Shown: positions 10,483 to 21,785 of the stretch, piece after piece
Numbering within the stretch: position 1 is the first letter of the stretch
Layout of the letters: the number at the start of each line of letters is the position of its first letter
Source of the DNA: Neostapfia colusana
Lineage: Eukaryota > Streptophyta > Magnoliopsida > Poales > Poaceae
Direction of reading: 5' to 3'
Assembly: GCA_030760725.1 (NCBI GenBank)
Contig: JASWHV010000001.1
Span: 75,723,683-75,787,682 of the forward strand
Length of the DNA stretch: 64,000 bases
Translations under genes and position numbers: made by a program
The notes under the pieces: model-generated
What the model was told of the DNA's origin: nothing
Databases searched by the model: none
Seen by the model: only the letters and a program-made list of their open reading frames with translations

Positions 10483-13400
10483 TGACGCGACCCGCTCAAC
10501 CGAGACAGGCCACTCGCCCGGGAATCGCATTGGGTGGTGCCGTGTTATGCGGCACCCAACAACACACATATGAGGAACAATGTATTACATAAAACAATAG
10601 TGGAAGCTTACAAGTTTTTCTTTGTAAATACTTTACATCAAGTAACTACAGCGGAAGTCTTTATCAACTCACGTCGAATAACTAAGAGCACCCGAGATGA
10701 AGTCCAGCCCGCGGACTCCTCTCGCTAGCAACACGAAGACAAGCAGCAGCGGCTGGGTTCTCCATGTGTTACCTGACTCGGGAGTACCCGAGTCTCACCG
10801 GACAACCTTCTTTTCAGCATCGTTGTTAACCTGCAAAACCACTTATATAGCAAGCGTGAGCACATAGGCTCAGAAAGTCTGACCCGTCGCTCCTAAACAG
10901 GAAACTCTACATGCACGATGGTTTCAAATGGGTCGGCTAGATTTGCATAAGGGACTCGCCTAAAGTTGATCCTTAACTTTCATATTTTAAGCCTCATTGT
11001 GCAGACCTTGAGCCGAAAAGCATCGCAACTCCACAATCAAACAAGAAACGCTTTGTTGCGATGCTCCTTGCACAAAGTGAAAGTAAACTTTAATGAGCCT
11101 ATCTCTAATTCAATCATGGTTGCAATACGAGTTATAGCACAGCCTTATCAAGTTCGAAGATAAACAATTCCAGTTGTTACTACGTCAAGACGCAGTGGGC
11201 AAGTATGCTCATATATCCGCGAGCGACGGTGATTCGAATCAGTACACGCCCGGACTACACGACACGTACACCCGTACTCCGAGTTGCCGGCAGCAACCTC
11301 GACTGACGTTGTACGCGGCCACCTTTCCCAAGATCTTCCACATTGGACGCAGTCCAACTGCCCCGAGTATGCAAGCTCCCTCAAGGTACATACCCGCTGT
11401 GGTATGTTCTTGAGCGAGGTACCTCCTGCTACCCTGACGCCGAAAGCCTAAGGCAGTTGGAAAAGTTCCACTATGGATCTCCCAAGGTACATCGGTTTCC
11501 TGGGTCACATATAGCCAGTATGTGCCCGGTACACAACTCAAACTTGTCCAACAGGGCCAAGCACGGACGGGCCTTAACCGACACAGGCAGCGCTATGCAC
11601 GCACGGCCTGCAACCTGCTGCATCTAAACCTCCCTGCCCGGTCTCCATTTCTTAAGTGTGAACTTTCCTCATCTTTTCTAATTCGGACCCGTTCCGAGTA
11701 AACCAGCCCTAAACTCGCGAGTAGATTCTAACTACTCGTCTTCTACCGGACCTTTCCTACTAACATTAGCGTAGCCAAATTCCCTCGAGGAGTTGCTATT
11801 CTACCCTTTCTCTCTTAGGTGTTTTTAGTCATGCAAGTGGGGTTTTCAATATCATCTAGACGTAATGCAATCAACGATGCAAAGCTATGATCCCTACAAA
11901 TGAACATGCTTTATAAAACGGTTCAAATGCAAACCGGGGCTTGCCTGTTTTGCAGGTGACTACTGCTACAATCAGTTAGTGACGACCACTTGTAGCTTGA
12001 TCACTTGTTCTCCTCCCTCCTTGATCTTCACTTCAAGTCCTCCTCACCTTCTTCACGTATATGCTACACGTTATGATCATGCATATGTATTTAATTAAAA
12101 AGCTTTTGCTCATAAGATCTAATGACCATTTTAAAACTGGAACTTTGTTTAAGAATTTAAAATGACACTGGTGCTAGTGGTTTGGGTTGGGCCTAAACAC
12201 TAAGAGCAAGTGTTGAGTGCTTCTTCCCACTTAAGTGTTGATTACCTTAAGAGATCACACATGACAGTGGTGATCCAGAGCTCTAATGGAGCTGAGAATT
12301 TTTATGTGAGTTCCGTGTCACAAGAAAGTCCTCTGGACCAAAATTTAGCACATTTCATAGAATGGTTTATTCAGAATAATTCTCTAAGTGTTTAGTCAAA
12401 GATGAATTAATTCTGAGGTAACATCCATGTTCATGTCAAACTCAGTGAACCACAATTTCAATTATAGTTTATAGAGTCTACATGAATTTTCCTAGGATTT
12501 TTGGAGCTAAGAATTTCCCAGAACTGAATTTACAAGTTTTGGAAATTCTCTGAAAATGTTTCTGTATTCATTTGAATACAGGAACTTACAATCTGAATTA
12601 CCCTGATTAATTCAACTCCAAATGAGCTGAAACTTTTACAGGAGTCTAATAACACCCTATAGAATATCCTGGCAAAATTTGAGGATTTTTGGATAAGCCA
12701 AACTCCCTCTAAAATTCTTTTACTGAAAAGCTTTAAAGAATTTTCCAGAATTAAATAAAGACTTTAATACAAATTGGGTTGCATATTTGCATAGAGTTTG
12801 TCAATCTGAATCTAACCCAATTTGAATCACTAAATTTGGAGGTTCCTAGCAAAAGTTATGCTCTTCTAAAGTTTGGGGAAAAATCTGGGATTTGAATAAA
12901 TCCGGGGAAAAGTTTAAACCTGACTGTGGGCCATGGGGCACGTGTCACTTACAGACTCAAAGGCACACGGGGCCACACATATTTCTCTGTGCAGTCACAC
13001 GGGATCCCACAGCCACAGAGTATCAGGGTTTTAAACTCTCTCTCACTGACGACTGGGCCCGCCGACCCCTTCTTCTACCTCGGGTCAGTTCCCGCGCTCC
13101 GGGTGCCCGCGCCGCCGCCCTCGCCGGAGATCGCCGGAACTCGATCTCCCGGCCTCTGCTCGAACCCTTGCTCGCCGCCAGAGCCTAACCTTCCCTGCTG
13201 AGCACGATGGTAAGGTTTCCCCGAGCCGGCAAAACCTCTATGGTAGCTAGCGACGCTGTGGCAGCCCGACACTTCATCGGCGACGTCGGCCGGCCATCCT
13301 AGTGCACCAACAGTTCGAAAAAATGGTGCTACAGCACCGGTGAACGATGGGGAAGCTCGGCCTAGTCTCAAAAACGTTCGGGAACCATGGTAAATCTGCT

Positions 13401-14738
13401 TTCACCGTGCGACCGCGGTCCCCCGGTTCGGTTGCCGGTAGAAAATCCCAAAATACTCGTTCTAGGTGTAGTTTGAGGCTAGAAACGCGAAGAGCAAAGG
13501 ATCGCCTACTACTTTGGACCCTTCATGCAAACTGTGATGAACAAAGATTGAGAATTGGGAAGGAATTCGGGATTACCGTGCCGGAAGGTCAGATGGAGTA
13601 CGCCGGAGCAACTTTTCAAAATTCACTCCCGGCGGTGCATGGCATGGGCTGAGCCTGGAAGGAGAGCAGCACGGTGCCTTGGCACGTCCAGGAGCGCCAG
13701 TACTTGGTCGTGACCCTCACCAGGTGGAGCTGTCCACGGACGCCTCCTAATCGGTCCTTGTTCGGCCGCCGCGCGGACGCGGTGTTCCCGGGGTAGGAGG
13801 GTCGAGCTCGGCCGATGGCGCGTCGTGGAGGACGAGGGTGAGGCCCTGGTGCCGTTTTGATACTCACTGGCCATGGTTCGTGATCACCCGAGCCGGCTGC
13901 CGATCGAAGGAGTGTGGCGGCAGCAGCTCTGTTTAGGGCGCGGGGGTGGAAGAAGAACAGAGCGACTCCTCGTGGTTGTGGCAAGAGAACTCAGCCTAGG
14001 TGATAAGTAGAAGAAAGCAGCTCGCCAGGCGCCCACCGGCGAAGCAGGTGGTGGCTCGGCGCTGCCCGGTGTCGACCGGTGCTGCCCTCGGTGTCGATCA
14101 CCCGGGGAGGCAATACAGAGACCCAACACTGAGATCTTTTGCAAGTTTTCAGGACATGTGGGACCCACTGATCAGTCCTCCTTATCCCCTCTCCAAATAT
14201 CTCCCAAGTTTGAATGTTGAGTGAATTCAATTGTGGGAATTCAAATCTGGTATGCATTTGATTAATTGGGCAAGTTTCATCCAAATTCAAATATGCATTT
14301 GAACTCTTTCTCTTTTAAAGTCCATTTTGCAAAATGGGTTGCAAACTATTTCCATAAATCATGAAACTTTGCACACCCCCTAATTTGGACTCCAGGAATT
14401 CAAATATGAAATCTGATTTTAATTTTGGCTACTGCAAATGAGATTTTTAGCACAACAGTTTTGAATTCCATTGTGTTTTTCTCATTTGAATTTTTGTTTG
14501 AACAAATTGTTCCAAATCTGATTTTTGTTTTCTCACACATATGGGCACTTCCCATCCTTGTTTTAGACCCCTCTAGGGTTCCAAGTTCTCAGATGAACAT
14601 TTGACTTGTGTGAAGAAAGCCCTCATGTGTGTTATCACATGTGGGAAAAAGTTTTTAACAAGTCCCAAATTTCATGCACATGAAACAAAACTTTGCAAAC
14701 AAGTGTTTCTTTGTATTCATAATTTTGGGACCTTTACA
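10483..14738 (-). repeat. G1 5' LTR (right copy)
   Basis: The partner of 112-4377. The minus-strand start is TGTAAAGG at 14738; the end TCA lies at 10483 next to the PBS. Stem-loops lie at 11718-11738 and about 10857-10872. Most differences from the other copy look like single substitutions, several of them C-T. Immediately right of it is copia-1 LTR DNA, which fixes the outer boundary. Confidence 0.93.
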
Positions 14739-15312
14739 AGAACTTTGGGCTGTTCCTCTTGTGTTTATATTGAATAAATTTCATAGTTTCAAGGAGTTTT
14801 TATGCCTTGTTCGTCCGACTTGTTTTTCGTCAAGTCTTTCTCGCCGAGTTTCTGGACAGACCGACGTTGCTTCGGTGTTTCGTTCATAACTCGGGTTTTA
14901 CAGATCCGATTGACGTGATTCTTTTTGGGTTGTCTTCACAACTCAATTATATATTATATGTGAAATTTTCATGAGCTTCGGATCTGTATTTTTATAGATA
15001 CACGAGTTTCTTTGCAGCATTGCAGATCTGTTTTATATCGGGTAGAACAGATTGATCTTCGTTTAATGTTTTGATCATATCTCAAGTTTTACTTCGTGTT
15101 TTCAAGTGATTCTTGTTGCATTAGATCCGTGACTTGATTCTCTATCTCTCTACTTGATTTGTCACGGTTAAACACGTTTGAAAACACTTGCACACACAGT
15201 TTCTTTAACTGATTGATTTTTTGCTGAGGGGTTTTTGTTGTTTCCGCTGCGAAAAGTTTTAATCTACCATTCACCCCCTCTGGTAGTTTTTCACGTGCTC
15301 TTTGATCCTACA
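14739..15312 (+). repeat. copia-1 5' LTR, R-U5 remnant
   Basis: It matches 22806-23380 of the 3' LTR along its whole length, with more differences (by eye several percent) than the G1 LTR pair shows. The G1 insertion cut it off from its U3 promoter. It ends CTACA two bases before the PBS. Confidence 0.9.
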
Positions 15313-15314
15313 AT

Positions 15315-15331
15315 TGGTATCAGAGCCAAGG
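15315..15331 (+). other. primer-binding site (tRNA-iMet) of copia-1
   Basis: TGGTATCAGAGCCAAGG, complementary to the 3' end of plant initiator tRNA-Met, two bases after the LTR end. Confidence 0.93.
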
Positions 15332-15373
15332 TGCTCTAATTTTTGTGATTTGCACGTGTTTTGACTAACCATC

Positions 15374-16942
15374 ATGGAGAAGTACTCCGCAAAACCTTGT
15401 GTGTTCAATGGCATCGATTTTCAGGTTTGGAAGGCGCGGATGGAGGCCTACATACAGGCGCAAGGCTTCGCCATATGGGAAAAGGTCTACCGGAACTTTG
15501 ATGTACCACCCAACGATCAAGTTACGGCTGCGAACATGAGAGATGTTGACAACAACAACAAGGCTTGCAACTTGATCATCCAAGGATTGACTCAAAGCGA
15601 CTTCGACCGTGTTGCACACCTCCAATCTGCATATGATGTTTGGAAAGCTCTTTGTGACTACCATGAAGGATCCAATACGATCAAGGAGGTAAGGCAAGAT
15701 ATGTTCAAGAAAGAATACATGCGTTTTGAGAAGCAACCCGGTGAGTCAATTGACGACCTTTTTGCTCACTTTAATAAAATTCTCAGCAACTTGCGTAGTG
15801 TCAATGTTAACTTTTCAGATGCTGAAAATACTAGACAATTGTTAGGAGCATTAGATATGTCAATTTGGGAGATGAAAGTTACATCTATTCGTGAATCTAC
15901 TGTCATGAGTTCTCTTACATTAGACGTGCTTTATTCTAAATTGAAAACTCATGAAATTGACATCATGTCACGTAAAAACCCCAACAAGTCTATTGCATTT
16001 GTTTCGCAACGTGACATGTCTAGTTCTAGTCAATCATCATCTAGTGGTGCACTCTCTTTGCTGTCCTCTCTAACCCTTGAACAGATTGAAGAGTTTCCAG
16101 AGGAGGAGCTTGCACTCATCTCTACTCGGTTCTCAAAAGCATTGCAAAATGTGAGAACTAGAAGGAGAGGAAGCTCCGGACCTCAACGATGTTTTGAATG
16201 TGGTAAGACAGGACATTTTCGTACGGAGTGCCCTAACCTTTCAGGTCCGACTTCACGTGAAGAAAAGCAAACAAGGCCGAAGAAATCGTTTGCAAAGAAT
16301 AAGAAGAAGAAAGATTTATCAATGCGCAACATAGTGCATAGTATGATCTCTGCACTTCAAGATTTCGGCTCAAGTGGTGTGGACACCGGTAGTGATGAAG
16401 ATGAAGAAGCTATGGAAAATATGTGCTGCATGGCGAGCAAGTCAAGTTCAAGATCCGAGGAGGCAGAACACAACAGCGACGATGAAGAGGTATGTCCCAC
16501 TTACGAAGAAATGTGTGATGCTATTTCTCGTGCCACTGTTATATTAAAGAAAAAGGATAAAAAACTTAGGAACAATGCTGTTAAAATTGAATCACTAGAA
16601 TCTGAAATTAATCGTTTAAAAACTTTGATTCCTAGTGATGATTCTTGTTCCTCATGTGATTTGATTTATGAACAATTATCCTCTTTAAGAAGTGCACACG
16701 CATCTACACTTGATAAACTTGAACTTGAAATTGAAAAGAACAAAGAGCTTGCTGCACTTAATGATAAAAATTTGAAAGATGCTTATTGTTCTACAATTGA
16801 TTTGCATTGTTCTTCATGTGATGATCTAAATAAGAAACTAAATGATGCTATGAATGAGATTTCTATTTTGAACAATGCTTTACGTGTGCATGAAGTTAAA
16901 TATTGTTCAAATTGCAAACTAAAAGGAAAAACTTCATGTTAA
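15374..16942 (+). CDS. copia-1 gag (capsid/nucleocapsid)
   Basis: A 522-residue frame starting 43 bp after the PBS with MEKYSAKP. Residues about 10-200 resemble the plant copia gag domain (DUF4219/UBN2 type: VWKARMEAYIQ, ALCDYHEGSNTIKE, LLGALDMS). A CCHC knuckle CFECGKTGHFRTEC lies near 272. An acidic segment and a coiled-coil-like region with repeated CSSCD/CSNC cysteines follow at about 380-520. Gag forms the cytoplasmic particle that packages element RNA. The frame ends at TAA 16940-16942, but the same frame stays open to 17635, so this is probably a premature stop rather than the true gag end. Confidence 0.9.
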   Translation: MEKYSAKPCVFNGIDFQVWKARMEAYIQAQGFAIWEKVYRNFDVPPNDQVTAANMRDVDNNNKACNLIIQGLTQSDFDRVAHLQSAYDVWKALCDYHEGSNTIKEVRQDMFKKEYMRFEKQPGESIDDLFAHFNKILSNLRSVNVNFSDAENTRQLLGALDMSIWEMKVTSIRESTVMSSLTLDVLYSKLKTHEIDIMSRKNPNKSIAFVSQRDMSSSSQSSSSGALSLLSSLTLEQIEEFPEEELALISTRFSKALQNVRTRRRGSSGPQRCFECGKTGHFRTECPNLSGPTSREEKQTRPKKSFAKNKKKKDLSMRNIVHSMISALQDFGSSGVDTGSDEDEEAMENMCCMASKSSSRSEEAEHNSDDEEVCPTYEEMCDAISRATVILKKKDKKLRNNAVKIESLESEINRLKTLIPSDDSCSSCDLIYEQLSSLRSAHASTLDKLELEIEKNKELAALNDKNLKDAYCSTIDLHCSSCDDLNKKLNDAMNEISILNNALRVHEVKYCSNCKLKGKTSC

Positions 16943-17635
16943 AACTGCTTTGATCTGTCCAATAAACTTGATGACATGCATAGGACACTAGATCGGTTTT
17001 CTAATGCAAATAAGAACCTAAACTTGCTGCTGAATTCTTCCAAGTCTTGTAATGATAAAACTGGTTTAAGTTTTAATTCTCATGCTCATGCTAAGGCACA
17101 CCCACCTAAAGTTGTAAAGTCATTAGGAAGCGGTTTGATTCAAACAGCTCCTAGACAAAAAGAGGTGATTTTCAAATCTGCAGGAGTACTGTCCCATTCG
17201 GGTTCTAATAAATGTGTTGCTTGCTCATCTAGACATGATAATAAGGTTATTTTTCATTGTACCTACTGTGGTAGAGATGGTCATGTCATGGATTTTTGTT
17301 ATAGACTAGCTAAACACGATAAGAAACAAAGAATACTTGCTAGATCACATAACAACCAAGCAAAATCTGCTAGACCGGATCTTCGGAGCTTGCAACCTGC
17401 TGTAATGAGTCAAAAACTTGCTCCCGGACCTACTGTTTTTTGTGCTACATATAACACATCTTCTAAGTCAGTAGTTGGGAACAAAAATTTTCGATGTTTG
17501 GCTCATAAACCTGTTGTACCTTCTCAGCTTTCGCGTGTTATTCCTGCTGGACGTCGTGTGACTCAGTACTGGATTCCTAAAAGTCTTTTAACTAACCCTA
17601 GTATTGAGTCATCGACGTATTGTGCTGCTGTGTAG
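16943..17635 (+). pseudogene. copia-1 gag-pol linker with second zinc knuckle
   Basis: Continues gag in the same frame after the TAA at 16940. It contains LSNKLDDMHRTLDRF, a Ser/Lys-rich stretch and a second Cys/His cluster CTYCGRDGHVMDFC near 17257-17300. The frame runs to TAG at 17633-17635, and protease coding continues in the same frame, so that TAG is also an in-frame lesion. Sireviruses are known for long gag-pol junction regions; no separate function can be assigned. Confidence 0.8.
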
Positions 17636-18001
17636 GTTTCATGTTTGAGGAAGGAGAACATTTGGATTGTGGATTCAGGTTGCTCACGCCACATGACCAG
17701 TAACAAAGAATGGTTCTCCTCTCTCTCTTTTGTGTCACGTGTAGAAAATGTTACTTTCGCCGATAACTCTTCTACTCCCATAATTGCTAAAGGTTCGGTT
17801 AGAGTAAACAATCTCTACACTTTGAAAGATGTGGCACTTGTTAAAAATTTAAAATACAACTTGCTTTCGGTTTCACAATTGCTAGATGAAAATCTAGAGG
17901 TTAGCTTTGCTAAAAATTGCTGCAAGGTTGTAGATTCAAAAGGTGAGCTTTTGTTTAACATGTCTAGGTTTGGAAGAGTTTTTAAAGCTGATTTTGATTA
18001 G
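17636..18001 (+). pseudogene. copia-1 protease
   Basis: The aspartic protease of the copia polyprotein. WIVDSGCSRHMT gives the catalytic DSG near 17675, followed by the typical ITFADNSS-like strand (VTFADNSST), the LKDVALVKNLKYNLLSVSQL segment and a GRVFKADFD end. It cleaves the Gag-Pol precursor inside the particle. It is bounded by in-frame TAG codons on both sides (17633 and 17999); coding similarity continues through both in one frame. Confidence 0.88.
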
Positions 18002-19162
18002 TCAACTTCTAAGCATCGGTGTCTAGTTGCTAATGATACAAAGGATCTATATTTTTGGCATCGTAGACTTGGTCACATAGGCTTTGATCATCTGACTCGT
18101 GTTAGTGCTCTCGATCGCATACGTGGGCTGCCGAAGCTTAAAAAGGACAATGATATTGTGTGCTCTTCTTGTAGACATGCTAAGTTTGTTGCAGGTTCAC
18201 ATGCTCCTCTCACAATGACCATGACAACTGAACCGGGACAACTTTTACATCTTGACACAGTAGGTCCGGCACGTGTTCAATCCTTCGGAGGTAAATGGTA
18301 TGTGCTTGTGATTGTTGATGATTATTCCAGATATTCTTGGGTTTATTTTATGGCATCTAAGAATGAAGCTTTTAGTCATTTTATAACTTTATTTATTAGA
18401 TTATCTATTGATCACCCAGGATCATTAAGAGCAATTAGAAGTGATAACGGAACTGAATTTAAAAACCAATCCTTTGATCACTTTTGTGCTGAAAATGGAA
18501 TAGATCATCAATACTCTTCACCCTATGTACCACAACAAAATGGTGTCGTAGAAAGAAAGAACAGGACCTTAGTTGAGATGGCTAGGACTATGCTTGATGA
18601 ATATCAAACTCCTAGGAAATTTTGGGCTGATGCAATTGCAACCGCTTGTTATGTCTCAAATCGTGTTTTCTTGCGTGCTAAGCTTGGAAAAACACCATAT
18701 GAGCTCCGGTTTGGACATAGGCCTAGTGTTACACACTTTAGGGTTTTTGGTTGCAAATGCTTTGTTAAGAAACATGGTAATCTTGATAAATTTGAAGCTA
18801 GATCTGTTGATGGCATGTTTCTTGGTTATCCATCTCATACTAGAGGCTACCGTGTGCTTTTACTTGACACTAACAAAATTGTGGAGACTTGCGAGGTTTC
18901 TTTTGATGAAGCTAGCCCAAGTACTAGCTCCGATATTGCAGGTCCGGATCCATATCCGCAGGGGGACAGTATTTTTATTGAAGAAGTGGTGCTGCTGCCC
19001 GAAAACTCGGAAGTAAATAACGATCAAGCTGCTGATTTTGCACCACAACCAGCACCAACAGTCACTACTTCTGGTTTGGACCTTCCTCAATCAACAAGCT
19101 CTCCTAATCAAAGGTCCGAACATGAAGAAGAAGGTGCTTGTGAAGTGTCTACTCCCCTCTGA
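18002..19162 (+). pseudogene. copia-1 integrase
   Basis: In frame with the protease after TAG 17999-18001. The GAG-pre-integrase zinc-binding part shows WHRRLGHIGFDHL and CSSCRHAKF (HHCC). The rve core follows with Asp in LLHLDTVGP, VDDYSRYSWVYF, Asp in AIRSDNGTEF and Glu in QNGVVERKNR, so the DDE triad is present. The C-terminal part includes ELRFGHRPSVTHFRVFGCKCF and SVDGMFLGYPSHTRGYR, typical of copia integrases. It would insert the cDNA into host chromatin. The frame ends at TGA 19160-19162; RT coding continues in the same frame. Confidence 0.9.
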
Positions 19163-19676
19163 GTACTCAAAAGTCATCCTCCACAACAAATCATTGGAAG
19201 CTTGCATGAACGAGTCACTCGGTCCAGATTTTGCGATCCAAACTCTCATGCTCATTCTGCTTTTATTTCTTCTTTTGAACCCAAGGATATATCACATGCA
19301 CTCACTAATGAATCTTGGATTAATGCCATGCAAGAAGAGTTAGAAAATTTTGAAAGAAATAATGTTTGGAAACTTGTACCTCCACCTCAAGGTCACACAT
19401 TAATTGGAACTAAATGGGTATTTAAAAATAAGCAAAGTGAGGATGGTGTTGTGGTTAGGAATAAAGCTAGGTTGGTTGCTCAAGGTTAAACTCAAATTGA
19501 AGGTCTAGATTTTGATGAAACATTTGCTCCTGTTGCTAGATTATAAGCTATAAAAATTTTATTAGCATTTGCTGCATCTAAAGGTTTCAAGTTATATCAA
19601 ATGGATGTTAAAAGTGCTTTTCTTAATGGCTACATAGAGGAGGAGGTTTATGTTAAGCAGCCACCGGGTTTTGAAA
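19163..19676 (+). pseudogene. copia-1 reverse transcriptase, N-terminal part
   Basis: In frame after TGA 19160. It shows HALTNESWINAMQEELENFERN, VPPPQGHTLIGTKWVFK, NKARLVAQG, then FDETFAPVAR and YQMDVKSAFLNGYIEEEVYV, the RT fingers and palm with the first catalytic Asp in MDVKSAFLNG. Two further in-frame stops lie at 19487-19489 and 19544-19546. A single-base shift near 19675-19680, just after KQPPGFE, moves the reading frame for the rest of RT. Confidence 0.88.
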
Positions 19677-19716
19677 TCCAAATTTTCCTAATCATGTTTA
19701 CAAACTGTCCAAAGAC

Positions 19717-20811
19717 TTGTACGGTCTAACACAAGCCCCTAGAGCATGGTATGATAGGTTAAAAACATTCTTACTTGAAAAGGGGTTTACCATGGGCAAG
19801 GTTGATAAAACTCTTTTTGTACTTAAGCATGGCAATGACTCATTATTAGTTCAAGTGTATGTGGATGATATTATCTTTGGTTGTGCTTCTCATGATCTCG
19901 TGTCCATGTTTTCAGCTATGATGAGTTCAGAATTTGAGATGAGTATGATGGGAGAACTCACATACTTTTTGGGGCTGCAAATCAAGCAAACAAAAGAAGG
20001 AACTTTTGTGCATCAAACTAAGTATACAAAGTACCTTCTTAAGCGCTTCAACATGGACAAATGCAAGCCTCTTCGGACACCAATGGGAACAGCAACAACA
20101 CTTGAACTTGACGAAGATGGTGACCCGGTCGATAAAAAAGAATACAGAAGTATGATTGGATCACTTTTGTATGTCACGGCGTCAAGACCGGACATACAAT
20201 TCAGCGTATGTCTTTGTGCACGTTTTCAAGCTTCTCCACGTGCTTCACATCGCCAAGCCATCAAAAGGATTCTCAGGTACCTACATGGAACTCAAGAATT
20301 TGGCATTTTTCTTCCTTCTTCCTCAACCATTTTTTTGAAAGCTTTTTCGGATGCTGATTTTGGGAGTTGTAGGATTGATAGGAAAAGTACTTTGGGTGCT
20401 TTTCATTTTCTTGGTAATTCACTTGTTGCTTGGTCCTCTAGAAAACAAAGTTCAGTTGCACAATCCACGGCCGAATCTGAATATGTAGCTGCGGCTAGCG
20501 CTTGCTCACAAATTCTTTGGATTGTTCAAACACTTAAGGACTATGGGGTTGATTTAGATAGTGTTCCACTGTTTTGTGATAACACTAGTGCAATTTGTAT
20601 TGCTAAAAACCCCGTGAAACACTCTAGAACTAAGCACATTGACATTAGGTATCACTTTCTTCGTGATAATGTTGAAAAAGGAAAAATTGTGCTTCACCAT
20701 GTCGATACCGAACAACAATTGGCTGATATTTTTACAAAACCTTTGGATTTCACTCGTATTTGTTTCATTCGTAGTGAAATAGGGGTTATGCATCCTCATG
20801 GCTTAAATTGA
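19717..20811 (+). pseudogene. copia-1 reverse transcriptase C-terminus and RNase H
   Basis: A 364-residue open frame. RT part: YGLTQAPRAWYDRL, the catalytic YVDDIIFG near 19858, and MGELTYFLGLQIKQ. Linker: SLLYVTASRPDIQFSV. RNase H: AFSDADFG, STAESEYVAA and DNTSAICIAKNP keep the catalytic acids; the end is KHIDIRYHFLRD and TEQQLADIFTKPL. It copies element RNA to DNA and degrades the RNA template. It stops at TGA 20809-20811, immediately followed by a purine tract, as in other copia elements. It is intact in itself but cut off from upstream pol by the frameshift. Confidence 0.92.
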
Positions 20812-21785
20812 GGGGGAGTTTTTGAAACTTTGAATGTCTATGTGTGAATCTGAAACTAAAATAATATGAGCATAGTATTTCATACATATATGACTTTGTG
20901 ATTCCTTTTACAGGCTAAAAGTTCTTACTACATTACTCATGTTATACATTTTGTAGTTTTTGCCATGACTAGTAATTGGAATAATTACTTACACTAAATC
21001 TGGTCATGATCGAACTTTCTTGCTGTTTTGAACTTGTTGCATGCTCACAAGTGCTTTTAATCATAAAAAATTAATCAAGTGATCAGCTCACATGTTGAGT
21101 TTTCAAATAAAAAATTGAGAAAAGATCAAGAGAATATGCATGCATCGCACTTCTTCTTTTGAGATTGCTTATCATTGCACTAAGATATGAACTTGGAAGG
21201 AATTGTGTATGACTAAAACCATGTCCTTAAGCTTCTTATTGTCAAATGACATAGGCTTGGCTTGGTTGGTTAGAATAAGTCTGATGCGGCATATAATCTC
21301 TTGCAAATATTATATGATCAACTTTGTGCCTTAAATGATTATGAATAATAAAAATGCAGCAACAAGTGTCATGTTTTCAGTTTTTGAAATAGTTGAGTAA
21401 GGGAGATCATGACTTGCTTAAACTGAAAAATACATTTGATCTCTAGCATGGCTTACACTACTTTATGTATCTCATTGATGTGATAGTGTAAGTAACCTGA
21501 TAGTATGACTTGGATGAGCTTTGTTTTGTATGTATATGTTATAATATGCTCATAACATTTAAAAATTTCTCCGTTGAACCTTGCTGAATACATTGTCAAA
21601 GGGGGAGAAATATGTATAAGGAGAGATTTTTTTACACTTTGCATATGTTATACACTTTCTTCCTTCTCTGATTTTAAAAAATGGGGAGAAATTAACAAAG
21701 GGGGAGAAATGAGTTTTCAAAACTTTTCATAAGCCAATCTTCGGATTTTAATTGGTGTTGCCAATGCATTCATCAAGGGGGAGAT
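20812..21785 (+). other. copia-1 3' non-coding region with repeated purine tracts
   Basis: About 970 bp between pol and the 3' LTR with no supported gene; I see no envelope-like frame. It contains several G-rich purine tracts: AGGGGGAG near 20812, AAAGGGGGAGAAA near 21598 and again near 21699, a shorter one near 21682, and the LTR-adjacent one at 21775. Multiple purine tracts upstream of the 3' LTR are, to my knowledge, a Sirevirus trait. Confidence 0.8.
21775..21785 (+). other. polypurine tract of copia-1
   Basis: AAGGGGGAGAT directly before the LTR start TGTGAGACC at 21786. It primes plus-strand synthesis and fixes the LTR boundary. Confidence 0.88.

Larger units (their letters stand above)
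112..14738 (-). mobile_element. G1: Ty3/gypsy chromovirus (Tekay/Del-like), LTR to LTR
   Basis: A complete-length unit on the minus strand: 5' LTR 10483-14738, PBS 10468-10479, leader, gag-pro-pol 8942-4448, purine tract 4378-4390, 3' LTR 112-4377. A single polyprotein, domain order PR-RT-RNase H-INT and a chromodomain-like tail place it in the chromoviruses. Long LTRs and the tRNA-iMet PBS suggest the Tekay/Del clade. It lies inside the 5' LTR of copia-1; the first bases after it, 14739-14743 (agaac), should be one half of the target duplication. One stop codon and one frameshift break the polyprotein. LTR similarity of about 99% points to a recent origin, unless the LTRs were exchanged by recombination. 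Confidence 0.9.

Noticed and set aside
20812..21785. Possible envelope-like gene downstream of copia-1 RNase H
   Set aside because: Some Sireviruses carry one, but I see only short frames with many stops and purine tracts here.
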